Assembly: GCF_020567425.1 (NCBI RefSeq)
Contig: NZ_JAJCVJ010000002.1
Coordinates: forward strand, 599,068-663,067
DNA: 64,000 bases
Direction: 5' to 3'
From: Salinirubrum litoreum
GTDB taxonomy: Archaea; Halobacteriota; Halobacteria; Halobacteriales; Haloferacaceae
Every line of letters begins with the position of its first letter. Within the stretch, counting starts at the first letter, position 1. Shown here piece by piece: positions 9,471 through 20,155 of the stretch. Below the pieces are notes generated by a model, which made no database searches, was not told where the DNA came from, and worked only from the letters and a program-made list of their open reading frames with translations. The translations under genes were made by a program, and so were the position numbers.

Positions 9471-10376
9471 CAGCCGCTACACTGGTGAGCCGTCTGGCTG
9501 TTCTCCGTGGTGGGTGTCGATTCGGTCACATACGTCGTGGGCAGGAGTTTTGTCGAATCGGTTGGAGACGAGAACTCTGTTGGATCGGTCGTGGACTGGA
9601 ACGCTGGTGAGTCGGTCGGAGAGAATTCTAGTGAGTCGGTCGGAGAGGACGGGGGGTGAAAGCCCCCTAAGACGTGATCTCTGCCGAGTCTTCCGTGGGC
9701 AACAAGAGGTGAAAGTCCACAGCGGGGACGGATTCTGTTGACTCTCTCGCGGACGACGAGAGGTGAAAGCCCCCGACCGCTCTCCCGGTGGTCGATCGGT
9801 CGGCCCCGTTCAGTCCCACCCGGCGATTTCGCGGAGACTCGTGCAACTCGCGGTGGACCAGTCGGTTTCAGCGCGAGTGCCTCCCTGCGACCGTCGGGTT
9901 GCCTGAGCCGGGTGCATCCCGGCGAAGTGCGCGAGATGAACCCCGCCCGAGGCGGCCCCACGCCGCCGAGGTGTGGTGCCCGAGGCGACCATACGTCGCC
10001 GAGGTGTCGCGCCAGCCCACTCGACTGGTGCGTGTGACGTGAGTCGTGGTGGAAGATCGGCGAACTGTTGCAGTGCTGTCGGCGCGCGCGAGAAACGCGC
10101 GTGAGGGAGCGGGGCGCTCTCGTGCGCCCCGCGAGGCTGGGGAGGACCGAGGCGCTGTGCGGGGCTGTGCGGTCGCGGGTTGTGGTGCCGTGCTGTCGCG
10201 GGTGCGGTCGCGGTGCTGTCGCGGTCGAATAGTCCGGTTGTCCCGGATCGAGTAGCGGTGCTGTCGCTGTCGTGGTCTGCGGTGCCGTCGCTACCGAGAT
10301 CGAGGTCGTCGTCGGTCGTGTACGCGAAACGAACGAAGAACACCACCAGACTGCAAAACCCACCCGGAGAATCAGA
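9471..10376. repeat. Composite dispersed repeat, copy 1 (minus orientation), in a gene-free gap
   Basis: This 0.9 kb gap between rnpB and the 3' end of the HMG-CoA synthase gene holds no convincing gene. Read on the minus strand it contains, in order, a GC-rich module A (about 10300 to 10080), module B (about 10040 to 9835), the hairpin-forming module C (about 9832 to 9745), two further copies of its GGGGCTTTCACC-type end (near 9708-9720 and 9651-9667), and a degenerate 27-bp tandem array (about 9646 to 9515). Modules A, B and C recur at 36.4-37.1 kb; A and C recur at 17.8-18.6 kb. Long open frames across it are arginine- and proline-rich and I treat them as spurious. Confidence 0.75.
9515..9646 (-). 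repeat. Degenerate 27-bp tandem array
   Basis: Five units of about 27 bp on the minus strand follow the pattern TCTCCGACCGACTCAC plus an 11-base variable end; one unit is 24 bp. They lie just past the end of repeat copy 1. In one frame they would read as nine-residue SPTDSxxF repeats, but with no recognisable gene start, so a coding role is doubtful. Confidence 0.6.
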
Positions 10377-11714
10377 TTACTCGACGTACTCGTACTTGCG
10401 CTCGTTCATCCGACCCCAGCCGGTGAAGACGAACTCGTTCGCGGGCTGGGTGAACTCCTCCAGTTCCACGTCTTTCTCGTGGTTGTGCGCGTCGTGGACC
10501 TGCTCGTACTCCTCGAAGTCCAGATCGTAGCGCCCCGCCAACTGCTCGTCGACGTTCAGTGCCTCGATCTCGTCTCGCCAGCCCTCACGCACCGTCTCGG
10601 CGTGGATCTCCGCCTGCGCGCCGGAGCCGTACGAGCCGACGAGCAGTTGCTTGCCCGTCATCGCCTTCCCCGTCTCGTAGGCGTGTTTCAGCGCGCTGGT
10701 GCGGGCGACGTGAACCGACCCGGTGTACCAGTTCCCGACCCGGCGGGCCAGCGAGAGCGTCGGGTCGATGACGCGACCGTACCACTCGCGGTACTCGTCG
10801 GTCTCCTTCAGATCGTCCATGTAGGCGCGGATGGCCTCCTCGTAGTCGTCCCACGAGTCGAAGTCCGCCTCGCGCGGCTGGCGACCGATCCGGTCCGCGA
10901 GTTCGTCCTCCTTCTCCGTGTCGCGGATCATGTGCCGGTAGCCCAGCAGGCCCGCTTTCCGGACCATGCCGGGGAACGGCGTGTGGAACGGGATGTACTC
11001 GAAGTCCTCGACCTTCGTGCGGCCCGCGACCGACTCGTAGTCCTCGAGCGCCTCGCGCATCCGGGCGAGGTACACCTGCATCGAGCGCTTGCCGTCCACG
11101 GAGGGGAACTGCTGGTTCGGCTTCAGGAAGTCCGTCTCGTCCATGCTGCCGTACCCCTGCTCGGTCGAGAGTTCGACGACCGACGGCTCCTCGTCGATCA
11201 GCATCGCCACCGCGCCGGCCCCCTGCGTCGCCTCGCCGGGGTCGCCACGGGCGTACAGCGCGGTGTCGGTCGCGATCACGAGCGCCGCCCGACCGCGATT
11301 GCGCCCCGCCTTGATCCAGTTGTAGGCGTCGTCGATGGACTGCGTGCCGGCGACGCAGGCGAACTTGCGCTCGCCCTTGTTCGCGTGCCGGAAGTCGCCC
11401 TCGTAGGTCTGTTCGAGACAGCCCGCGATGTACGTCGAGACGGGCTTGGAGTTGTCGAACGCCGACTCGGTGGCCACGTCGATGCGGCCGATGTCGTCGG
11501 GCGTCAGCCCCCGTCGGTCCATCAGGCGCTTCGCGGCGTTCGCGCCCATCGTGACGATGTCCTCGTACACGTCGGGGAACGACGAGGTCTCGAGGCCGAG
11601 CCCCTTCGTGTACTTCGCCGGGTCCTCGCCCTTCACGGGCGCGAACGTCTCGGGCAGGTTCAGCGTCAGCTTCCCGGTCCAGATCTCGATTGCGTCGATA
11701 CCGACGGCTGTCAT
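10377..11714 (-). CDS. hmgB: Hydroxymethylglutaryl-CoA synthase
   Basis: This 445-residue enzyme condenses acetyl-CoA with acetoacetyl-CoA to HMG-CoA, the entry step of the mevalonate route to archaeal lipids and carotenoids. The ATG at 11714 starts MTAVGIDAIEIWTGKL; the open frame extends upstream but without family similarity. Catalytic features are visible: Glu in VATESAFDNSKP, the acyl-accepting Cys (about residue 120) in FACVAGTQS, and His in IPFHTPFPGM. NWYTGSVHVA and GSYGSGAQAEIH follow as expected. Length equals that of other haloarchaeal enzymes. Only 12 bp separate it from a pilin-type gene at the 5' side region's end, with convergent repeats at its 3' side. Confidence 0.95.
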   Translation of the reverse strand: MTAVGIDAIEIWTGKLTLNLPETFAPVKGEDPAKYTKGLGLETSSFPDVYEDIVTMGANAAKRLMDRRGLTPDDIGRIDVATESAFDNSKPVSTYIAGCLEQTYEGDFRHANKGERKFACVAGTQSIDDAYNWIKAGRNRGRAALVIATDTALYARGDPGEATQGAGAVAMLIDEEPSVVELSTEQGYGSMDETDFLKPNQQFPSVDGKRSMQVYLARMREALEDYESVAGRTKVEDFEYIPFHTPFPGMVRKAGLLGYRHMIRDTEKEDELADRIGRQPREADFDSWDDYEEAIRAYMDDLKETDEYREWYGRVIDPTLSLARRVGNWYTGSVHVARTSALKHAYETGKAMTGKQLLVGSYGSGAQAEIHAETVREGWRDEIEALNVDEQLAGRYDLDFEEYEQVHDAHNHEKDVELEEFTQPANEFVFTGWGRMNERKYEYVE

Positions 11715-11850
11715 GGGTGCAGATTCATGAACGACCCCCAAGAGTGTGTCGATAGGGAGTTCGACGCTTGTCGAACTACTCGCCGACGCTCTCCTCCTCA
11801 CCTCGACATCCCGCCGACGCCCCCGGCCGTATCACGTCACCACAGCGGGA

Positions 11851-14436
11851 CTACGCCACGCCGGACCCGGACGACGCGGGCAGTTCCCGGCCCTGTCGGT
11901 CCAACAGGAGTCGGATCGCCCCACCTTCGGTGACGTAGTAGAGCCGACTGTTCGAGACGAAGACCACCTCGGGTGTCGCGTCGCCAGTCACGTTCAGTTG
12001 GGCCAGCGAGGTCGTGGAGACGTCGCCCGCGTCCGCGAGCGGCGACCTGCCGTCCCGGCCGTCGGCGTCCGCCAGTGCCACGTCGCTGTTGCCGTCGACG
12101 TAGGGGACTTCGACCTCGCCGTCGTCGTCGTAGTCGGCCGGTGAGCCGATCGCGTTGATCGACGCCGGTTTCTCGCCGAGGCGGATGCGGTCGTCGGCGC
12201 TCGGATCGAAGACCGCGAGTTCGTCGTTGTTCCGCGACTCGACGTAGACGAGGTCCGGATCGCCGTCGTCGTCGAAGTCGGTCACGCCAGCGACTGCGTG
12301 ACCTTTGAGCGCTCGACCGTTTCCGTTCCCGTTGCCGGGCGTGTAGCTGATCGTCCGGACGCTCCCACCGACCTCCTTCACCGAGATGCGACTGGAGGTC
12401 CCTCGGAATATCACCGCTGGCGTCCCGTCGCCGTCCAGATCGCCGACGCCGATCCGGGTCGTCCCCGACTGAACCGCGCTGGCGTCGACGAACACCGACG
12501 ACTCGCCGGTCTGGTCGACGATCCGGAGGTTCCCGTTCCCGCCGACGTACGGGAGTTCGAGTCGGCCGTCGCGGTCCAAGTCGGCGCGGATCGGCCCGAG
12601 GACGGCGGGGTCGACAACGTCGTAGAACGCGACGCGACCCTGCGCGTCCACGGATTCGAGGTAGTTGTCGCCGGTCGAGTCCACGTAGGCGACCCCGGCC
12701 TCCGGCACCGGTCCAGCGTCCGACGTGTGGAAGGCATTCTCTTCTTGGGTCCGCCAGTCGGCGGCACTGTCCGTGTCGGTGTAGCTGCCGTCTGCGGCGT
12801 CGCGGACCGCGACCTCGCCCGCCTCGACCGGCACGGACCAACCCTCCGAAGTCGTCGCGCCCTCGTAGGCGAACTCGTCCACGACCGCGCCCGACTCGTT
12901 GCGGAGTCGGAGCGACTCCCCGTTGTTCGCCAGAAGTGTCTCCAACTCGAAGACGCGCGACCGGTTCAGGTGCCACGTCTCCGCGAAGGCGTCGGGATTC
13001 CGCGCGACGTAGTAGTCACCCGAGAGCCGGTCGCTGGGGAACGTGGTCACCTGTCCGCTGTCGGTGTCCACGAGCGTCCAGCCGGTCGTGTCCGTCGGGT
13101 CACGGACCGTCAACCGGACGAACTCGCCGGCCGAGTCGCTCATGCGCTCCGGATCGGGCTGGACCGCCGTGAGCAGTGGTGGCTGTGCCGTGGTCGGTCC
13201 GAGACGTTCGACGCGCACCGCCGAGATCTTCGCGTTGTCCACGTCCACCTGATGGAACCGGATCGTGAGCCTGCCGTCGGTCGACTGGACGGTCCGGCCG
13301 CGCACGAGGGCGGTGTCGGCACCGACCTCGTCGTACACGTCGAGGTCGGTCGCCACCGATTCGCCCTCGACGTCCACGTCGAAGACGCGCTGGCCGGCGC
13401 TGTTCCAGTAGATCTCCGCGAACTGGAGCGTCACCCGGTATCGGCCGGGATCGACGTCGAACTCGTAAGCGAAGTCGGTCCCGTAACACTCGGTCCGGTA
13501 CAGCGAATCGTCGGTCGTGTTGGCGATGGCCGTGTTCGGTCCGGCGTCGTACCGGTTCGCCCCCGCGAGAGTACACGACGGATCGCCAGCGTAGCTCACG
13601 CCGGCAGCCGACTCGTAGCTCCCGCCCCCGGCGTTGACCGCCTCGACGACTCGTGGCTCGACGCTCACCCGCCGGGTCGTCGTGTCGGTCCGGCCGTCGT
13701 CGTCGGTCACCGTGAGTTCGACGGTGTAGGTGCCCGCCGACGAGTAGGTGTGCGTCGTCGTCTCACCGGTCGCCGTCGCGCCGTCGCCGAAGTCCCACTC
13801 GTAGCTCGTGATGGTCCCGTCGGGATCGCTCGAGGGACCGGCGTCGAAGGTCGCCTGCCGGTCGACTTCGGGGCTGGCGGGCGTCACGTCGAACGAGGCG
13901 TCCGGCGACTGCGGCGTCGGCGTGGGGGTTGGCGTCGGCGTCGGGGTCGGCGTGGGGGTTGGCGTCGGAGTCGGTGTCGGCGTTGCTGTCGCCGTCGTGG
14001 TTCCGCCACCACCACCGCCGCCACCGACTGTGGGATTGACGACTTCGCGGACGAGCAGGGTTCCGGTCGGTTCGTGCGCGAGCAACACCTCGATTCGGTC
14101 GCTCGGATCGAAGGTGAAGCCGTCCTGTCGCCACTGCTCGCCCGGTTCGAAGTCGTCGTCGCCGTCGCCAGCGAGTGTCCCGTCGCCCCAGTCGGTCCCG
14201 GTGTCGGTGCCGTCCTGTCGGATCACGACCCGGAGGCTGTCGGTCGAGAGCGCCGACCCACCGTTGTGCGTCAGCGTGACCGCGTCGTCGGTGACCGTGA
14301 CGCGCACGTCGGTCGCCGGTCCGGACTCGTCGCCGAGATTCGAGAGGTAGACCGCGCCCGCGGCACTGATCGTGAGGGCGACGACTGCGACGAGGAGGAT
14401 GACGCCGACGACCTCCGACTGGGCGCGGTCGGGCAT
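11851..14436 (-). CDS. Giant pilin-leader surface protein with PKD, malectin-like, lamin-tail-like and FG-GAP-type parts
   Basis: The 861-residue protein starts MPDRAQSEVVGVILLVAVVALT, a class III (type IV pilin) signal peptide that the archaeal peptidase PibD would cut just before QSEVV. Residues 1-130 resemble the haloarchaeal pilin N-terminal domain. A Gly-rich and Thr-Pro repeat linker (about 135-172) follows, then a PKD domain (about 175-257, SYEWDFGDG and HTYSSAGTYTVELTVTD), a malectin-like sugar-binding region (about 262-415, VTLQFAEIYW), a lamin-tail-like region (about 425-545) and FG-GAP/VCBS-like repeats (IGVGDLDGDGTPAVIFRG, DFDDDGDPDLVYV) to the end. It probably acts as a pilus-tip or surface adhesin. 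It starts 3 bases past the stop of the gene upstream, so the two form an operon. Confidence 0.8.
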   Translation of the reverse strand: MPDRAQSEVVGVILLVAVVALTISAAGAVYLSNLGDESGPATDVRVTVTDDAVTLTHNGGSALSTDSLRVVIRQDGTDTGTDWGDGTLAGDGDDDFEPGEQWRQDGFTFDPSDRIEVLLAHEPTGTLLVREVVNPTVGGGGGGGGTTTATATPTPTPTPTPTPTPTPTPTPTPTPQSPDASFDVTPASPEVDRQATFDAGPSSDPDGTITSYEWDFGDGATATGETTTHTYSSAGTYTVELTVTDDDGRTDTTTRRVSVEPRVVEAVNAGGGSYESAAGVSYAGDPSCTLAGANRYDAGPNTAIANTTDDSLYRTECYGTDFAYEFDVDPGRYRVTLQFAEIYWNSAGQRVFDVDVEGESVATDLDVYDEVGADTALVRGRTVQSTDGRLTIRFHQVDVDNAKISAVRVERLGPTTAQPPLLTAVQPDPERMSDSAGEFVRLTVRDPTDTTGWTLVDTDSGQVTTFPSDRLSGDYYVARNPDAFAETWHLNRSRVFELETLLANNGESLRLRNESGAVVDEFAYEGATTSEGWSVPVEAGEVAVRDAADGSYTDTDSAADWRTQEENAFHTSDAGPVPEAGVAYVDSTGDNYLESVDAQGRVAFYDVVDPAVLGPIRADLDRDGRLELPYVGGNGNLRIVDQTGESSVFVDASAVQSGTTRIGVGDLDGDGTPAVIFRGTSSRISVKEVGGSVRTISYTPGNGNGNGRALKGHAVAGVTDFDDDGDPDLVYVESRNNDELAVFDPSADDRIRLGEKPASINAIGSPADYDDDGEVEVPYVDGNSDVALADADGRDGRSPLADAGDVSTTSLAQLNVTGDATPEVVFVSNSRLYYVTEGGAIRLLLDRQGRELPASSGSGVA

Positions 14437-14439
14437 TTG

Positions 14440-16944
<2,505 letters not shown>

Positions 16945-17076
16945 GTCCGAACACAGAGAGGCCCGAAACAAAAAGACTGCCTCACGCACACGATAGTTCG
17001 TATCAACCGGCAAGAACGTGTGCGAACACGCGTGAGACCGCTGGCGCGCACGGCGGGCCGAGTCGGCTGACAGTTC

Positions 17077-17658
17077 TTAGCCGTCGTCTTCCTCGACGAC
17101 CTCGGGGTCGGAGAGTGCGCTCTGGAGGCTGTCGAGTCCGTTGAGCCACTCGGAGACGAGTCCGTACTCGATCTCCTCGGCGACCGCCATGTCGAGTTCC
17201 TCGCCGTCGATGATGCGGGTGCCGGCCTGCACGAGGTAGCCCAGCGCGGCGTCCACGTCGTCTGCCGCCTCGGCGTCGGCGGCCGCGTGGACGTAGTCGA
17301 CCACGCTCCCCTCCTCGCTCGGACCTGCGTGGACGTACTCCTCGGCGGCGTAGAACACACAGACGAGACTCGTCTGGACGCCGTCGATCAACATGAGTTT
17401 CTCCTCGTCGTCGAACTCGACTTCCGAGAGCACGATCTCGCGAATCTCCGCCAGTTCGTCGAGGGCGGTCTCCTGCTCTAAGTCGCCGTCGTCGTAGGCG
17501 GTCAGGATCTTCGCGACCGCGATGGCGGCGTCGTCCTGGAGGTTCAGGAGGAGCCGCGCGGAGTCTTCGTTCTCGGGGTCGAGGTCTTCGTCTTCGACCC
17601 GCGTGAGCCAGTTCTGCCAGCGTTCTTCGGTGTAGAACGTCTCTTCGGGCTCGGCCAT
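17077..17658 (-). CDS. DUF2150 family protein
   Basis: This 193-residue acidic, all-helical-looking protein contains the conserved haloarchaeal DUF2150 start (FYTEERWQNWLTRV) and the SARLLLNLQDDAAIAVAKI and LDELAEIREIVL stretches. It lacks signal peptides and membrane segments, so it is cytoplasmic. The family's function is unknown. GACTTTCAC at 17681-17689 on this strand lies about 27 bases before the ATG and may be the TATA element. It stands between the surface-protein operon (same strand) and a repeat-filled gap upstream. Confidence 0.85.
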   Translation of the reverse strand: MAEPEETFYTEERWQNWLTRVEDEDLDPENEDSARLLLNLQDDAAIAVAKILTAYDDGDLEQETALDELAEIREIVLSEVEFDDEEKLMLIDGVQTSLVCVFYAAEEYVHAGPSEEGSVVDYVHAAADAEAADDVDAALGYLVQAGTRIIDGEELDMAVAEEIEYGLVSEWLNGLDSLQSALSDPEVVEEDDG

Positions 17659-18730
17659 ACCACACCCGAACGCGTGGTCAGTGAAAGTCCTTTCCTATCG
17701 GGGCCCGATCGGTGCGTGTGAACGTGGGTGAGAACCACTCACAACGTGTGAGCCCCGGTCGCTCGGCGCTTGCGCTGGTGGTTCGCGTCCGGAATCGGGA
17801 CTCGGAGCGAGACTCGTGGGGGGACTGTCGCTCCGCAGACTGCGGTGGGTATCGTGACAGTGACGACTGCCGGACCGCAGACCGCGACGACTACTGTGAC
17901 AGTGGCGAGTACTGCACCGCAGACCGCGACAGCATTGGAGACCGCACCACCACCGCTACTCGATCCGGGACAACCGGACTATTCGACCGCGACAGCACCG
18001 CCCGGCACCGCACCGCAGACAGCAACCGCAGACAGCAACCGCAGGCAGCAACCGCAGACAGCAACCGCAGACAGCAACCGCACCTCGTCCTCCCCAGCCT
18101 CGGGTCGCTCCGTACCGCGCGACCCTCCCTCGCGCACGTTCCTCGCGCGCGCCGAATCTGAGGTGGATCGCACGCCACACTCGTCACCCGACCAGTCGGA
18201 CGACAGGCCGGAACCCGACCCGGACGCGATCTGCTGGCGACCGACACCGAACAGTGTCCGAGCGACAGCGAGGACCTGCTCGCAGGTCGCGTCGTCAGCA
18301 GTCGGGGAGGCTCGGGGGCTACTGCGACTGCCGGGTTCCAGACCGACAGACGACTGTCCGGATAACCACCAGTGACGACGTGGTCTTTCGCAAAGCTCGG
18401 GTGGGACTGAATGGGGCCGGTCGGTCTCGTGAGGGAACCGAACGAGACGTTGGAGAGCTTCGCTCTCCAGAACTCGATCCTGCCCCGACGACGTAAGCAC
18501 CGGAGAGAAGGAGAGCGGGCTTGCCGGCTCTCCTGACTGAGGAGCACAGCGAGTCGCGGCCGGTCGAGCGGTCGGGGGCTTTCACCCCTCGTTGCTCACG
18601 ACCGATTCGACTGAGGTGCCGTAGCCGACGTGACCGATTTCACACTCCAACCGTATCCGACCGAATTCACATCAAAACCGTAGCTCACCGAGTCCTACCC
18701 AGCACCCACAGAATCACAGTCGCCCGCGTC
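17659..18730. repeat. Composite dispersed repeat, copy 2 (plus orientation), in a 1.07 kb gene-free gap
   Basis: No convincing gene lies here. From left to right there is a CAG/CGAC-rich low-complexity stretch (about 17840-17955), the CTACTCGATCCGGGACAA anchor of module A at 17957-17974, a 13-bp tandem array, the CTCCCCAGCCTCG anchor near 18091-18103, a middle part unlike module B of copies 1 and 3, and module C from GTGGGACTGAA at 18401 to the GGGGGCTTTCACC end near 18586. Within module C are small hairpins such as TGGAGAGC-TTC-GCTCTCCA near 18450. The downstream flank to 18730 has ACCGATTC-type motifs resembling those after copy 1. Confidence 0.75.
18013..18077 (+). repeat. 13-bp tandem array inside repeat copy 2
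   Basis: Five consecutive units of CCGCAGACAGCAA, four exact and the middle one with a single change (CCGCAGGCAGCAA), followed by a partial unit. It sits between the two conserved anchors of module A. Confidence 0.85.
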
Positions 18731-20011
18731 TCACCGGAAGTACGCCTCGTCCTCGAACGGTTCGTCCTCGCCCTCCACGGCCAGTACGTCCAGTGCCGTC
18801 ACCTCGGCCGCGACACCGAGTACCCCGGCGAGACTCGGCTCGGTTCGCCCGTCGTCACCCGAGATCAGTTCCTTGATGTAGAGCCCACCCTCGCCGTGGA
18901 CCTCGACGGTCGCGTGGTGGTCGTCGGTCAGTTCCGCCGAGATCGAATGCACGATCCGCGTCCGGGTCAGGTTCGCCCGGCGGTGGTCCACGCGCTGGGG
19001 CGTGTACTGCTCGACCGTCGCGCCGTCCAGCGCCGCGACCGCGTCGGCCAACTGTTCGGCAATCACGCGCTCGCCGAAGGCCACCTCCGCCCGGTAGGTC
19101 TTGCTGGCGTCGAGTTCTTTCACGCGCTCCACCATGTCGTAGGTCGCCAGGCGGAGTCCCTCGACCTCGACTTTCCCGTCGGCGAAGGCGTTGATGTCCG
19201 ACTCCAGTCGTTCCACGTCCACCGTCCGCCTGCGGGGTTCCTCCACTTCGATCACGAACGGACGACCCGTCCCGAGCATCAGCGCGTCGACGTCCTCCCG
19301 GCCCGCGCCGTGGAACGTCGCCGCCACGCCGTCCATCACGTCTTCCACGAGCGGCGCGGTCAGTTGCTCGACGCTCTCGTCGTACAGTAGGCCCGACCCG
19401 CCGCAGGTCTCACAGGTGCTCCGGCCGTCCCGGCCACTGCCGTCACAGTCCGAGCAGGGCCACGTCGTCTGCGGGATGTCCCGCTCCAGTTTGCGGTAGC
19501 GCCCGTAGACGAACGCCGAGTTGATCACCGTCTCCACCTCGTCCTCGGCTAAATCGAGCAGAAACTGCACGTCGGGGCGACCGAACTCGACTTCGGTGTC
19601 CGAGAGTCGCCCGACCCGCTTGCCGACCTCGCGGTTGAACTCCGACTTGAACAGTTCCCCGGCGTCCTCCGGGAGGCCCGCGCCCTCCCGCAGGAGGACC
19701 TCGTTCTCCTCGATCAGCGGCGGGGTGCGCGTCCCGACCTGGTACGTCTCGAACTCGGCGTCGCCGACCGACTCGACACAGCGTTCGGCCCACTCGTCGA
19801 ACGTGTCGCAGTAGCCCTCACACACCCAGCAGTCGGCGACGTCGACCGACTCGAAGGGGTCGTCGTCGTCGAGTGCGACCGCGACCCGGAGCGAGCGACC
19901 GCGCTCCGCGTTCGTCAGTCCGAAACTCCGATCCGCGAACACCCGGCCCACGCAGGCGTCACACACCGGCCCGTCGGCGATGACGGCCCGCGCGTCGTCG
20001 AGGATGGTCAT
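18731..20011 (-). CDS. pus10: tRNA pseudouridine(54/55) synthase Pus10
   Basis: This 426-residue enzyme makes pseudouridine at positions 54 and 55 of archaeal tRNAs. The N-terminal third is a cysteine-rich THUMP-like region with CDACVGRVF and CWVCEGYC motifs likely to bind zinc. A second cysteine cluster (CSDCDGSG and CETCGGSG, near residues 186-207) precedes the catalytic domain, where HGAGREDVDALMLGTGRPF contains the catalytic Asp. The C-terminal part (KTYRAEVAFG, RTRIVHSI, GLYIKELISGDDGRTEPSL) fits the pseudouridine synthase fold. Length is normal for haloarchaeal Pus10. The gene stands alone between a repeat-filled gap and a large subtilase gene. Confidence 0.93.
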   Translation of the reverse strand: MTILDDARAVIADGPVCDACVGRVFADRSFGLTNAERGRSLRVAVALDDDDPFESVDVADCWVCEGYCDTFDEWAERCVESVGDAEFETYQVGTRTPPLIEENEVLLREGAGLPEDAGELFKSEFNREVGKRVGRLSDTEVEFGRPDVQFLLDLAEDEVETVINSAFVYGRYRKLERDIPQTTWPCSDCDGSGRDGRSTCETCGGSGLLYDESVEQLTAPLVEDVMDGVAATFHGAGREDVDALMLGTGRPFVIEVEEPRRRTVDVERLESDINAFADGKVEVEGLRLATYDMVERVKELDASKTYRAEVAFGERVIAEQLADAVAALDGATVEQYTPQRVDHRRANLTRTRIVHSISAELTDDHHATVEVHGEGGLYIKELISGDDGRTEPSLAGVLGVAAEVTALDVLAVEGEDEPFEDEAYFR

Positions 20012-20155
20012 ACCCGACTCTCCAGGGCGGCGCGGTAACTGTCTTGCTCTTCCGCCGTCGGCCCGGTGCGTGCCGCGACCGAGGCGTTTTCAGCGTTCGT
20101 AAGTGGTAACAAAACTTGAAGTGATCGTGAGAATATCGCAACAACAGCACTCCGT

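Noticed and set aside
9471-10376. 297-codon minus-strand frame across repeat copy 1 as a real protein
   Set aside because: It has no credible start or domain, is full of Pro/Arg/Ser and follows the repeat's own structure. Comparable frames occur at all copies, so it is more likely a property of the repeat.
13920-13990. Short tandem repeats GGCGTCGGG-type as a separate repeat element
   Set aside because: They encode the Thr-Pro linker of the pilin-leader protein and are explained by the coding sequence.
18401-18600. CRISPR array suggested by GTGGGACTGAA, which resembles the end of haloarchaeal CRISPR repeats
   Set aside because: The motif occurs once per locus, without regularly spaced identical repeats and unique spacers, and no cas genes lie nearby.
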